Below, one piece after another: positions 1 to 6,105 of a DNA stretch of 9,678 bases. Every line of letters starts with the position of its first letter. The stretch's first letter is position 1. The stretch is from contig JACQYG010000028.1 in the NCBI GenBank assembly GCA_016208345.1, forward strand, positions 1 to 9,678. Reading direction: 5' to 3'. Under the pieces are notes generated by a model. The model saw nothing but the letters and a program-made list of their open reading frames with translations, was not told the origin of the DNA and made no database searches. A program made the position numbers and the translations under genes. The DNA comes from Chloroflexota bacterium. Its GTDB lineage: Bacteria; Chloroflexota; DTOL01; JACQYG01.

Positions 1-899
1 TCTATACCGGGGCCAATGAGTTGGCCGTAGCCAATTCCCTTGGGGTTTTCGCCTACCATCCGAGCACCGTAGCCGAGCTGAACACGGTGATCATGTCCGA
101 TTCCAGCGCTGGCTACGCCGATGCCGTTTCACTGGATGCCCAGGAGATAGACCCCGAGGCCGTGGCCGCCGAGGCCGTGGACAAGGCACTGCGGAGCTGT
201 AACCCCACCGGGTTGGAGCCGGGCGAGTATGAGGTGATCCTGGAGGAGTACGCTGTCTTCGACATCCTGGAGTTCCTGGCCTATCTGGGCTTCAGCGCCC
301 TGGCCGTCCAGGAAGGCCGCAGTTTTATGAAACTGGGCCAGAAGGTGGTGGGCGAGAACATCTCCATCTGGGATGATGGCCTTTCCCCTGACGGCTTGCC
401 CCTTCCTTTCGATTTCGAAGGCGTCCCTAGACAGAAGGTGGCGCTGATCGGTAAGGGCCTCGCGATTGGACTGGTTTACGACTCCTATACCGCTGGCAAA
501 GAGGGCAAAGCATCCACTGGCCACGCCCTGCCAGCCCCCAATACCTATGGGCCAATACCGGTGAATCTGTGGATGGGCACGGGACAGTCGGACAAGGAAG
601 AGATGTTGAAGTCCACGAAGCGCGGCATCTGGGTGACCAGATTTCACTACACGCGTCCCATACATCCGTTAAAAGTGATGGTCACCGGGATGACCAGGGA
701 TGGGACCTTCCTGGTAGAGAACGGCGAGATCGTGGGGCCGATCAAGAACCTGCGCTTCACTCAAAGCTATCTGGAGGCCCTGTCCAGCGTGGAACTCATC
801 GGCGCCCAGACCAAATTGGAGCGCGGCCCTATGGGTGGCAGCCGGGTCCCGGCCTTGAAGGTATCCCGCTTCAACTTCTCGGGAGTCACGGAGTTCTGA
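1..899 (+). CDS. TldE/PmbA-family protein (metalloprotease-related), 3' part
   Basis: The reading frame is open from the left edge (Y-T-G-A-N-E-L-A-V-A-N-S-L-G), so the true start lies outside the window and the TTG at position 21 is not a start. The product resembles the C-terminal two thirds of the TldD/PmbA (TldE) family. Family-like features are the ANSLG stretch at the left, the segment ending in GRSFM and followed by GQKV, a D-D-G turn, and the C-terminal S-R-F-N-F-S-G block. No HExxxH zinc motif is visible, and the equivalent segment (about codons 85-105 from position 21) reads as in the TldE partner, so this is more likely the non-catalytic TldE/PmbA type. In known systems TldD and TldE form a heterodimeric peptidase acting on peptides such as microcins. 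A TldD partner would be expected just upstream, outside the window. The stop TGA is at 897-899. Family assignment is fairly sure; subtype is an inference. Confidence 0.85.
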   Translation, partial: YTGANELAVANSLGVFAYHPSTVAELNTVIMSDSSAGYADAVSLDAQEIDPEAVAAEAVDKALRSCNPTGLEPGEYEVILEEYAVFDILEFLAYLGFSALAVQEGRSFMKLGQKVVGENISIWDDGLSPDGLPLPFDFEGVPRQKVALIGKGLAIGLVYDSYTAGKEGKASTGHALPAPNTYGPIPVNLWMGTGQSDKEEMLKSTKRGIWVTRFHYTRPIHPLKVMVTGMTRDGTFLVENGEIVGPIKNLRFTQSYLEALSSVELIGAQTKLERGPMGGSRVPALKVSRFNFSGVTEF

Positions 900-912
900 G
901 GCGGGCATGGCC

Positions 913-941
913 TTGAGGCGTATTCGCCGGAAAGGTATACT
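913..941 (+). promoter_or_regulatory. Sigma70-like promoter for the RNase III gene
   Basis: TTGAGG (913-918) and TATACT (936-941) are separated by exactly 17 bases, matching 4/6 and 5/6 of the consensus boxes. Transcription would begin near 948. This lies downstream of the ATG at 907, so it argues that translation starts at 976 or 982 and that the gene can be transcribed independently of the upstream TldE-type gene. Confidence 0.55.
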
Positions 942-975
942 TGCGGGCACACCTTCCAGGTGTGGCTTTGAGCAG

Positions 976-2247
976 ATGAACATGCCACGTGATCTTTCCC
1001 TCCTCGAGGACACTCTTGGGATTTGCTTCCGGGATAGGACCCGGTTGCGGCAGGCTTTTACCCATCGCTCGTACCTGCATGAGAATCCATCAAATGGCCT
1101 GCTCTCCAACGAGCGGCTGGAGTTCCTGGGCGATGCCGTGCTGGGCTTTATTGTGGCCAGGCTGCTCTACGAGCGCTATCCGGACATGGCTGAAGGTAGC
1201 TTGACCGGCCTGCGCTCGGCTCTGGTCAAGAGCGAAACCCTGGCTGACCTGGCGGCGCGCCTGAACCTGGGAGAGTATCTCTATCTGAGCCGAGGCGAGG
1301 ATGCCAGCGGTGGCCGGGCTCGCCAGACCAACCTGGCCCGGGCCTTTGAGGCCCTGGTGGGCGCCATTTTCCTGGACCAGGGCCTGAGGGTGACCCGCGG
1401 TTTCCTGAGAAGGCTGCTGAAACCGGAGATGGAGCGGGTGGTCAAGAGCAGGCTGGAGAAGGACTACAAGAGCCGCCTTCAGGAGCTGGCCCAGGGGGAT
1501 TTCCAGTACACTCCAATATATGGAACGGTTCAGGTGGTGGGGCCAGATCACGCCCGGGAGTTTACGGTCCAGGTGGAGGTGCTGGGGAGGGTTGTGGGAC
1601 GGGGTACAGGGCGTAGCAAGCAGGCGGCCGAGCAGGCGGCGGCTAAAGAGGCTATGGCCAACCTGTTGGGTGAAAGTCTCAGCTCACCGTTGCCAGCAGG
1701 ATTACGCCAGGCCCTTTTCATCCTGGCGAGCAAATTGGCGGCCACATCGGCTCCGTGGGCCATTGCTGGGAGCAGCGCTTCGCTACTTCAAGGAATGTCT
1801 CTGGTGCCTGCGGATATTGACATCCTAACCAGCGCTGACGGCGCCTACCAGATAGGTGGCATCCTGAAAGAGTACGAACGGTCTCCTGTATCTTGGAGGG
1901 AGTCTGGCGTACTCAAGAGCCACCTGGGACGGTTCGAGGTGGGTGGCGTGCCGGTAGAGGTCGTGGGCGGGCTGGTCATCGTCGGACCGGGTGGCGCCGT
2001 GGCCTGGGAGGCCTGGAAACGGCCCCGCCTGGTGCCGCTCTTCGGGCTCGAGCTCCCGGTGGTGCCGCTGGAGGCGCAGTTGGTTGCCTATTATCTCATG
2101 CCCGGCCGAGAGGCGCGGGTTCAGGAGATAGCCGCTTGCCTCCGTCAAAAAGGATATGACTCGCGGGTTTTGAAGAACGCCTTGAACCAGGCAGGGCTGC
2201 CGACCGATGCGAGTAAAGCCGTAAGAAGCCTGCTTCTTTTCCAGTAA
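976..2247 (+). CDS. rnc: Ribonuclease III fused to a C-terminal nucleotidyltransferase-like domain
   Basis: This 423-residue protein has a complete RNase III at residues 6-233 followed in frame by an extra domain of about 185 residues. The endonuclease domain has the signature E-R-L-E-F-L-G-D-A-V-L (46-56) and F-E-A-L-V-G-A (124-130). The dsRNA-binding domain spans about 163-233. Acidic residues E46, E49, D53, E73 and E125 fit the double-strand-specific active site. The position matching E. coli D114 is R122. The tail has W-A-I-A-G-S-S (261-267), then A-D-I-D-I-L (279-284), and V-E-V-V (327-330), which is the GS...DxD...acidic pattern of the nucleotidyltransferase fold. Ordinary RNase III proteins are 220-260 residues long. 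An ATG at 907 is also in frame, but a promoter lies downstream of it and RNase III similarity begins only after 976. The stop codon sits inside a palindrome (2234-2251). The RNase III call is firm; the enzymatic role of the tail is inferred. Confidence 0.9.
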   Translation: MNMPRDLSLLEDTLGICFRDRTRLRQAFTHRSYLHENPSNGLLSNERLEFLGDAVLGFIVARLLYERYPDMAEGSLTGLRSALVKSETLADLAARLNLGEYLYLSRGEDASGGRARQTNLARAFEALVGAIFLDQGLRVTRGFLRRLLKPEMERVVKSRLEKDYKSRLQELAQGDFQYTPIYGTVQVVGPDHAREFTVQVEVLGRVVGRGTGRSKQAAEQAAAKEAMANLLGESLSSPLPAGLRQALFILASKLAATSAPWAIAGSSASLLQGMSLVPADIDILTSADGAYQIGGILKEYERSPVSWRESGVLKSHLGRFEVGGVPVEVVGGLVIVGPGGAVAWEAWKRPRLVPLFGLELPVVPLEAQLVAYYLMPGREARVQEIAACLRQKGYDSRVLKNALNQAGLPTDASKAVRSLLLFQ

Positions 2248-2251
2248 AGAA
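2234..2251. repeat. Intergenic palindrome copy 1 (TTCTTTACTGGTAAAGAA family)
   Basis: The site reads TTCTTTTCCAGTAAAGAA on the plus strand. Its reverse complement, TTCTTTACTGGAAAAGAA, differs at one base from the copy at 7538-7555. It overlaps the last codons and TAA stop of the RNase III gene and ends 26 bases before the next start codon. It could be an operator or one unit of a dispersed intergenic repeat. Confidence 0.7.
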
Positions 2252-2277
2252 GATCTGGACATCCGACAGAGGTTGAG

Positions 2278-2886
2278 ATGCCGGCCATCGCCCGAGATGC
2301 CATCTTGATCACTATGGTGGCGGGGACTGGCTCCCTGTTCCTGGTCAAAGACCCTCGCTGGGTAGCATCGGCGCCCTTCTTTTTGTTTCTCCTGGGCGGC
2401 CTGTTCGTAGCCTCCTCCGCCTTGCCCGGCACGGCCCTGACGCTGGCACTGACCGGTGCGGTGGTCTCATCCATATTGTGGCTATCGGTTTATGGCCTAC
2501 GGTCCGGCAGAGGACAACGTCTGTTTGACGAAACCGACTGGGGACTCTGGGGGCTGGGGCCCGTTTTCCGCCTTTCGGTCTTGCTCATGGCCCTGGCTGG
2601 GGTGTACGGCCTGACACTCACTGCCCCCTTCGTTGAACTGCCGTTTGTCCCCAATGCCCTCTGGTATTGGCTTCTGGCCATTGGGGCACTCTTGATCTCT
2701 CATCCCAGATATACCGTGAGCGCCGGCGTGGGCCTGCTCCTGGTTCACCTGGGATTCTACGTGGCATTCTCGTTCTTGGGTGGAAACTCCAGTTACTGGT
2801 TCCTGGCTCTCCATAGCCTGGTGGACATCACGATAGCCCTGGCGGTCGCCTACCTGGCGGTCCCCGTAACGGAGGCTACCGGTTGA
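2278..2886 (+). CDS. Multi-pass membrane protein, possible HyfE/NuoJ-K-like subunit
   Basis: The product has 202 residues and is almost entirely hydrophobic, with about six likely membrane helices and short polar loops; the longest loop is at about residues 75-90 (R-S-G-R-G-Q). An AGAGG ribosome binding site lies five bases before the ATG. The TGA stop overlaps the TTG start of the next gene by four bases, implying translational coupling. That neighbour resembles an antiporter-like complex I subunit, and the size matches HyfE-type subunits (about 215 residues), so a role in a membrane-bound oxidoreductase or cation-translocating module is plausible. No motif specific to one family was recognised, and the functional suggestion rests on context only. 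Confidence 0.6.
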   Translation: MPAIARDAILITMVAGTGSLFLVKDPRWVASAPFFLFLLGGLFVASSALPGTALTLALTGAVVSSILWLSVYGLRSGRGQRLFDETDWGLWGLGPVFRLSVLLMALAGVYGLTLTAPFVELPFVPNALWYWLLAIGALLISHPRYTVSAGVGLLLVHLGFYVAFSFLGGNSSYWFLALHSLVDITIALAVAYLAVPVTEATG

Positions 2887-4015
2887 ACCATCCCGGTGTA
2901 CTCTTTCTCGCCCCTGTTCTGGCCGCGGCGCTCTTGCTATTGCTGCCACGGCGCATCGCGGGCTACGCCTGGCCCTCGGTGCTCGTGGCCCTGGTGTCAC
3001 TGTTCGAGATCCGATGGTTGCTGGGAGCGCCTCCGGGAATAGCCTGGTCCCTTTGGGGGTTGGAGCTGAGAGTGGTGGCTTTCAACCGGTGGGCTCTGGC
3101 CCTCATCTATGTGGTGCTTGGCCTGGCCCTGGTCATCCACGGCCGGCTACATTCCGACCGGGGTATCCTCTTGGTGGGGTTGACTGTTCAGAGCGGCATC
3201 TCCCTGGCCTTGTTGTCCAGCGACCTTCTCGTTCAGGCCAGCCTCATCGTCGCCAGCGCCATAGCCATCGCCTTTGGGGTATCCGGGCGCGGAAGGCCCG
3301 CGGGTCATTCGGCCCTGGGCTACCTGGCCTTCATGATGGTAGGCGGTGGTTCGTTGAGCCTGGCTTTTCCGCTCATCCAAACCTATGCCTTGGCCCCGGA
3401 CAACGTGTCATTGGTCAGGGTCATCGTGGTGTTAGTTGCCCTGGCCCTGGCCATCGCCACCTCGGCGGTGCCTCTGCATTTCTGGCTCGATTGGATAGGT
3501 GCCTATGGCCATCGTCTGGGGGTCACCATTGCCACGGTCGTGGTGCCGGCCTCGACACTGGTGCTGTTCATTGCTCTCACGCGTGGCCAGAGCTGGCTCT
3601 GGGGCAACAATGAGTTGGTCAGGGGGGGCGTAAGGCGGAGAAGAGGACCTGGCTGGTCAGCGGGGCGTCCGTGGCCGCGGTGGGGTTTGGGCTGGGTGGC
3701 TTGATGGCCCTTGGGGCACCCTTAACCGCCGGCTTCGTGGCCCCGTGGCTGGTGAGGCAAGGCTTCACCGCTATGGTGCCCTGGTTCGACGGGTTGGCCC
3801 TTCTGGCCAGCGGCCTGGCCTATCTGGGGCTGGCCAAAGGCTTCTACTTTACGTTCTGGGCGCCGCTCAAGGCGGGTCAGGCCATCACGCTGCCGGTGGA
3901 CGTCCAGGTGCTCCTGGCCGCTATGGCCGCCGCTGCCGTAGTGTTGGGCCTTTTCCCCCGGCCGCTCTTGGAGCCCCTCTACCGGCTTTCCGTGACGTTC
4001 CTGGACGCCAGGTGA
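2883..4015 (+). pseudogene. NuoN/antiporter-like membrane subunit gene, frameshifted and probably internally shortened
   Basis: The gene starts at a TTG overlapping the previous stop. The first reading frame gives about 248 sensible membrane residues with proton-translocating-subunit features: S-S-D-L-L near residue 110, A-L-G-Y-L-A near 145, and V-P-L-H-F-W-L-D-W near 197. After a G7 run (3622-3628) this frame turns into Arg/Gly-rich nonsense. The frame one base away continues sensibly from about 3632 (K-A-E-K-R-T-W-L-V-S-G-A-S) through G-A-P-L-T-A-G-F, the equivalent of the family's G-x-P-P-x-A-G-F loop, to a stop at 4013-4015. Joined, the protein is about 377 residues, against about 480 for NuoN. 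The helices usual between the two parts seem absent, which suggests a deletion at the junction as well as a frame change. The membrane Glu and Lys used for proton transfer are not evident at their usual positions. It may be decayed, mis-assembled, or a divergent non-pumping subunit. Confidence 0.7.
3622..3628 (+). repeat. G7 homopolymer at the frameshift point
   Basis: Seven consecutive G residues lie where the reading frame of the NuoN-like gene changes. One added G, or two removed, would join the upstream and downstream frames without a stop codon. This is a classic place for slippage, either in the cell or in sequencing. Confidence 0.7.
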
Positions 4016-4019
4016 TTAC

Positions 4020-4031
4020 TTTACTAGTAAA
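4020..4031. repeat. Intergenic palindrome copy 2
   Basis: TTTACTAGTAAA is a perfect 12-bp palindrome in the 35-base gap between the convergent NuoN-like and lipoprotein genes, five bases after the upstream stop. It matches the core of the other copies except for the central A. No U-rich tail follows on either strand, so it does not look like an ordinary terminator. Confidence 0.7.
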
Positions 4032-4050
4032 TATAAGCACCCCGGGGATC

Positions 4051-4569
4051 TCAGGGCGTCAAATAGGCCTGGGTGTAATATGTCTTCCCCTGGTAGGTCA
4101 CGTATACGTCGAAGACCGGCGCCTGGGTGGGTAACTCGGTAGGATCGAAGCTCACCGTGTTTTCCCCGTTGGCATCGCTGAGCGCCATGGCCTGGCGGCA
4201 GTTAGAGGGGCCCAAGCACGCCTTCCTGGTGGCGCCGCTCACTGGCTCGGTGCCCCTGGCGATCCGGCTGTAGACCGTCAACTGCAAGTTCAGCAAGGTT
4301 GGCTTCATCGCCCAGGCGCTGACCCGAATCTCCGCCGGCCGAGTGGGCACGGGCGGGGTGGGCTCAGGGGTTTCGGTGGGCACAGGTGTGGGCTCGGGGG
4401 TAAACGTAGGCGTTGGCGCCCGGGTTGGGGCGATGGTGACAGTAGGTGTTGGCTGTGGCGTGGGGCTGGGCACCGCCGTCTGGCCACAGGCCACCAGAAG
4501 GAGAGGCAGGATGAGAACCACGGCCACAGAAGCCTGGCGTACCATCGCTCGAGATGTCATCCCCCTCAT
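4051..4569 (-). CDS. Lipoprotein with a Pro/Thr-rich tether
   Basis: The product has 172 residues. An N-terminal hydrophobic stretch ends in the lipobox L-V-A-C (residues 25-28), so Cys28 should be lipidated and the mature protein held on the outer face of the membrane. Residues 36-76 form a low-complexity Pro/Thr/Glu tether. Residues 80-172 form a small, probably beta-rich domain with two Cys (C118, C124) and Y-V-T-Y-Q-G-K-T-Y-Y near the end, reminiscent of Ig-like or carboxypeptidase-regulatory-like folds. The start at 4569 was chosen because AGGAG (4578-4582, minus strand) lies eight bases upstream; the open frame extends further back into dinB but has no signal sequence there. It follows dinB by 52 bases on the same strand and may be co-transcribed. 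Function is unknown. Confidence 0.8.
   Translation of the reverse strand: MRGMTSRAMVRQASVAVVLILPLLLVACGQTAVPSPTPQPTPTVTIAPTRAPTPTFTPEPTPVPTETPEPTPPVPTRPAEIRVSAWAMKPTLLNLQLTVYSRIARGTEPVSGATRKACLGPSNCRQAMALSDANGENTVSFDPTELPTQAPVFDVYVTYQGKTYYTQAYLTP
4345..4370 (+). other. Candidate G-quadruplex motif in the lipoprotein tether region
   Basis: GGGCACGGGCGGGGTGGG (4345-4362), with a further GGGG at 4367-4370, fits four or more G-tracts with loops of 1-4 bases. It is on the plus strand, opposite the sense strand of the lipoprotein gene. It may simply follow from Pro codons (CCC, CCG) in a GC-rich genome. Confidence 0.4.
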
Positions 4570-4621
4570 TCCGTTCGCTCCTGGTATGTTATCGTGATAG
4601 GAAGCCGTGCGGGCAGGATCT

Positions 4622-5845
4622 CTAGGCCGGCAGGGACCGGGGAGCCCCAGAGTCGCGCTTCCCTTTTGGCTGGCTCCCCTCCCCGGTGCCCACAAGTGCC
4701 GCCGGCACGATGATGTCGTCGCCGTATTTCTGCCTGATGGCGTCAACGGTGCGGTGTAGCCGGCCGTACCTCTCCTCCCCCGGGCCGAAAAGGCCCAGTT
4801 GGTAGGCGGTCTCTGGTACCAGGTTGTGGGCGCCCACCCCCACCAGCCTGATCTTATCGCCCTGGCGCCAGTGTTTCCTAAAGAGGCCCAGGACCGAGTC
4901 AAAGATCTTGTGATCCAGGTCGGTGGGCGCTTCCAGGGTGACGCTGCGCGTGATGGTGGCGAAATCGTGATACCGGAGCTTCAACACCACAGTCCGGGCC
5001 TGGAACCCTTGGGAGCGCAGTTGGTGTGCTACCCCCTGGGACAGATGCAGGAGATGACGCCCGATCTCGGCCTCGGCCGAGACGTCCTGGGGAAAGGTAT
5101 GCTCCTGGCTGACCGATTTGGGGGGACCCCCAGGCTTTACCGGGCTATCATCTATTCCCAAGGCGTGTTGGTGCAGGGCCAGGCCATTAACGCCGAACTC
5201 CCGCTGGAGCTTGTCCGCCGGAGCCTGGGCCAGGTCCCCGATTGTGTGAAACCCCAGGGCATGCAGGCGCTGGGCCGTCTTGAGTCCGACCCCCCACAGC
5301 TTTTCCACCGGCAGGGGGGCCAGGAAGGCCGCTTCAGTGCCGGATGGTACCTGGACGAAGCCACTGGGCTTGCCCAGGTCTGAGGCGATTTTGGCCACCA
5401 GCTTGTTGGTTGCTATGCCCAAGGAGGCGGGCAGGCCGATGTCCTGGCGGATGCGGCGCTGGATCTCCTTCCCAATCTGTTCCGCCGACCCAAAGAGGTC
5501 CTGGCTCAGGGTAACGTCCAGGAAGGCCTCGTCTATGGAGACCGGCTCGAACAGCGGCGTGTACTCGGCTAGCACCGACATCACTTTTTGGGAGTATTCG
5601 CCGTAGACTCCATGGCGCACCGGCAGGAAGATGGCATGGGGGCAGAGCCGGGCAGCCCGTGAGATGGGCATGGCGGAGCGAACGCCGTACTCCCGGGCGG
5701 CATAGGAGGCGGAGGACACCACCCCTCGCCCTCGGGGATCAGCTCCTACGATGATGGGCTTACCCTTGAGGCTAGGGTCAAGCAATTCCTCCACGGAGCA
5801 GAAAAAGGCATCCAGGTCCACACAGATGATCTGGCGACTCGACAT
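4622..5845 (-). CDS. dinB: DNA polymerase IV (Y-family translesion polymerase)
   Basis: This is a complete 407-residue Y-family polymerase. Catalytic residues are visible: D10 in C-V-D-L-D-A-F-F (8-15) and D105/E106 in S-I-D-E-A-F-L-D (103-110), with F15 as the likely steric gate. The helix-hairpin-helix (thumb) segment L-W-G-V-G-L-K-T-A-Q lies at about 183-192, and the little-finger domain spans about 245-345. Near the C terminus A-Y-Q-L-G-L-F (347-353) is a good beta-clamp-binding motif. The tail after 388 is basic and low in order. The enzyme copies damaged templates without proofreading and is commonly part of the DNA-damage response. The start at 5845 fits the family N terminus; only a weak AGGT ribosome binding site is visible. 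An inverted repeat at 5894-5920 over a weak promoter could be its control site. Confidence 0.96.
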   Translation of the reverse strand: MSSRQIICVDLDAFFCSVEELLDPSLKGKPIIVGADPRGRGVVSSASYAAREYGVRSAMPISRAARLCPHAIFLPVRHGVYGEYSQKVMSVLAEYTPLFEPVSIDEAFLDVTLSQDLFGSAEQIGKEIQRRIRQDIGLPASLGIATNKLVAKIASDLGKPSGFVQVPSGTEAAFLAPLPVEKLWGVGLKTAQRLHALGFHTIGDLAQAPADKLQREFGVNGLALHQHALGIDDSPVKPGGPPKSVSQEHTFPQDVSAEAEIGRHLLHLSQGVAHQLRSQGFQARTVVLKLRYHDFATITRSVTLEAPTDLDHKIFDSVLGLFRKHWRQGDKIRLVGVGAHNLVPETAYQLGLFGPGEERYGRLHRTVDAIRQKYGDDIIVPAALVGTGEGSQPKGKRDSGAPRSLPA

Positions 5846-5878
5846 GGCTACGACCGCCGCTACCTGGTGTTCATCATA

Positions 5879-5907
5879 AGTGTATCACAGCTTACTCCAG
5901 CGTGCAA
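5879..5907 (-). promoter_or_regulatory. Weak candidate promoter for dinB
   Basis: On the minus strand TTGCAC (5907-5902) and TACACT (5884-5879) are 17 bases apart, matching 3/6 and 4/6 of the consensus. The -35 element lies in the loop of the 5894-5920 inverted repeat, as expected for a repressor site. The boxes are poor, so this is tentative. Confidence 0.3.
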
Positions 5908-5920
5908 TCTTGTCTGGAGT
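5894..5920. promoter_or_regulatory. Inverted repeat ACTCCAG-N13-CTGGAGT upstream of dinB
   Basis: Perfect 7-bp arms at 5894-5900 and 5914-5920 are separated by 13 bases, about 50-75 bases upstream of the dinB start. Its placement over the candidate -35 box makes a regulator-binding site possible. It does not match LexA boxes known to me. Confidence 0.4.
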
Positions 5921-5922
5921 TC

Positions 5923-5934
5923 TTTACTGGTAAA
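5923..5934. repeat. Intergenic palindrome copy 3
   Basis: TTTACTGGTAAA, flanked as TTCTTTACTGGTAAAGGA (5920-5937), lies in the divergent region between dinB and the RNase J-like gene. It directly abuts the first 15-bp direct repeat. Confidence 0.7.
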
Positions 5935-5961
5935 GGATTTGAGCCTCTGCTCCTTGTTGTT

Positions 5962-5985
5962 GGGGCGCAGTTGCACTGCGGCCCC
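5962..5985. repeat. Hairpin 1, REP-like
   Basis: The stem GGGGCGCAGT pairs with ACTGCG-GCCCC around a TGC loop, giving ten base pairs with one bulged G at 5981. Its core, GCAGTTGCACTGC, is nearly the reverse complement of hairpin 2. Confidence 0.6.
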
Positions 5986-5992
5986 CGGCGTC

Positions 5993-6009
5993 CGGCAGTA
6001 CAACTGCCG
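5993..6009. repeat. Hairpin 2, REP-like, inverted relative to hairpin 1
   Basis: CGGCAGT pairs perfectly with ACTGCCG around an ACA loop. On the minus strand it reads CGGCAGTTGTACTGCCG, sharing the core GCAGTTG(C/T)ACTGC with hairpin 1. The two copies therefore form a head-to-head pair. Confidence 0.6.
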
Positions 6010-6026
6010 AACGAACTGATGAGGAT

Positions 6027-6056
6027 TTGAGCCTCTCGACCCTGCCGTGCTATAAT
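6027..6056 (+). promoter_or_regulatory. Promoter for the RNase J-like gene
   Basis: TTGAGC (6027-6032) and a perfect TATAAT (6051-6056) are 18 bases apart. The start site would be near 6063, giving a leader of about 43 bases. An in-frame ATG at 6055 overlaps the -10 box and so cannot be the start codon. Confidence 0.65.
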
Positions 6057-6105
6057 GCCTGCGGGGCTGAGGTGCTGGTCCACGGACAGGTCTCGGGATG
6101 GAGGC

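Larger units (their letters stand above)
5934..6036. repeat. 15-bp direct repeats flanking a 73-bp hairpin-bearing segment
   Basis: AGGATTTGAGCCTCT occurs identically at 5934-5948 and 6022-6036. The 73 bases between (5949-6021) hold two short-loop hairpins. The second copy supplies the -35 box of the downstream promoter, and the first contains the same TTGAGC without a -10 box. The arrangement resembles a small insertion with duplicated target, or a local duplication that has since diverged. Confidence 0.6.

Noticed and set aside
4016..4050. Bidirectional terminator between the convergent genes
   Set aside because: The palindromes there (TTTACTAGTAAA, CCCCGGGG) lack a proper loop and a T-tract on either strand.
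4570..4902. N-terminal extension of the lipoprotein ORF into dinB
   Set aside because: The signal peptide and lipobox require a start near 4569, where AGGAG is well placed; the extension is the dinB shadow.
6010..6040. CTGATGAG followed by a short hairpin, resembling a hammerhead ribozyme core
   Set aside because: The required GAAA segment and the flanking stems I and III are absent, and the stretch is explained by the direct repeat and the -35 box.
6055..6105. ATG at 6055 as start of the RNase J-like gene
   Set aside because: It overlaps the TATAAT -10 box, and a GGAGG site points to 6106/6109.
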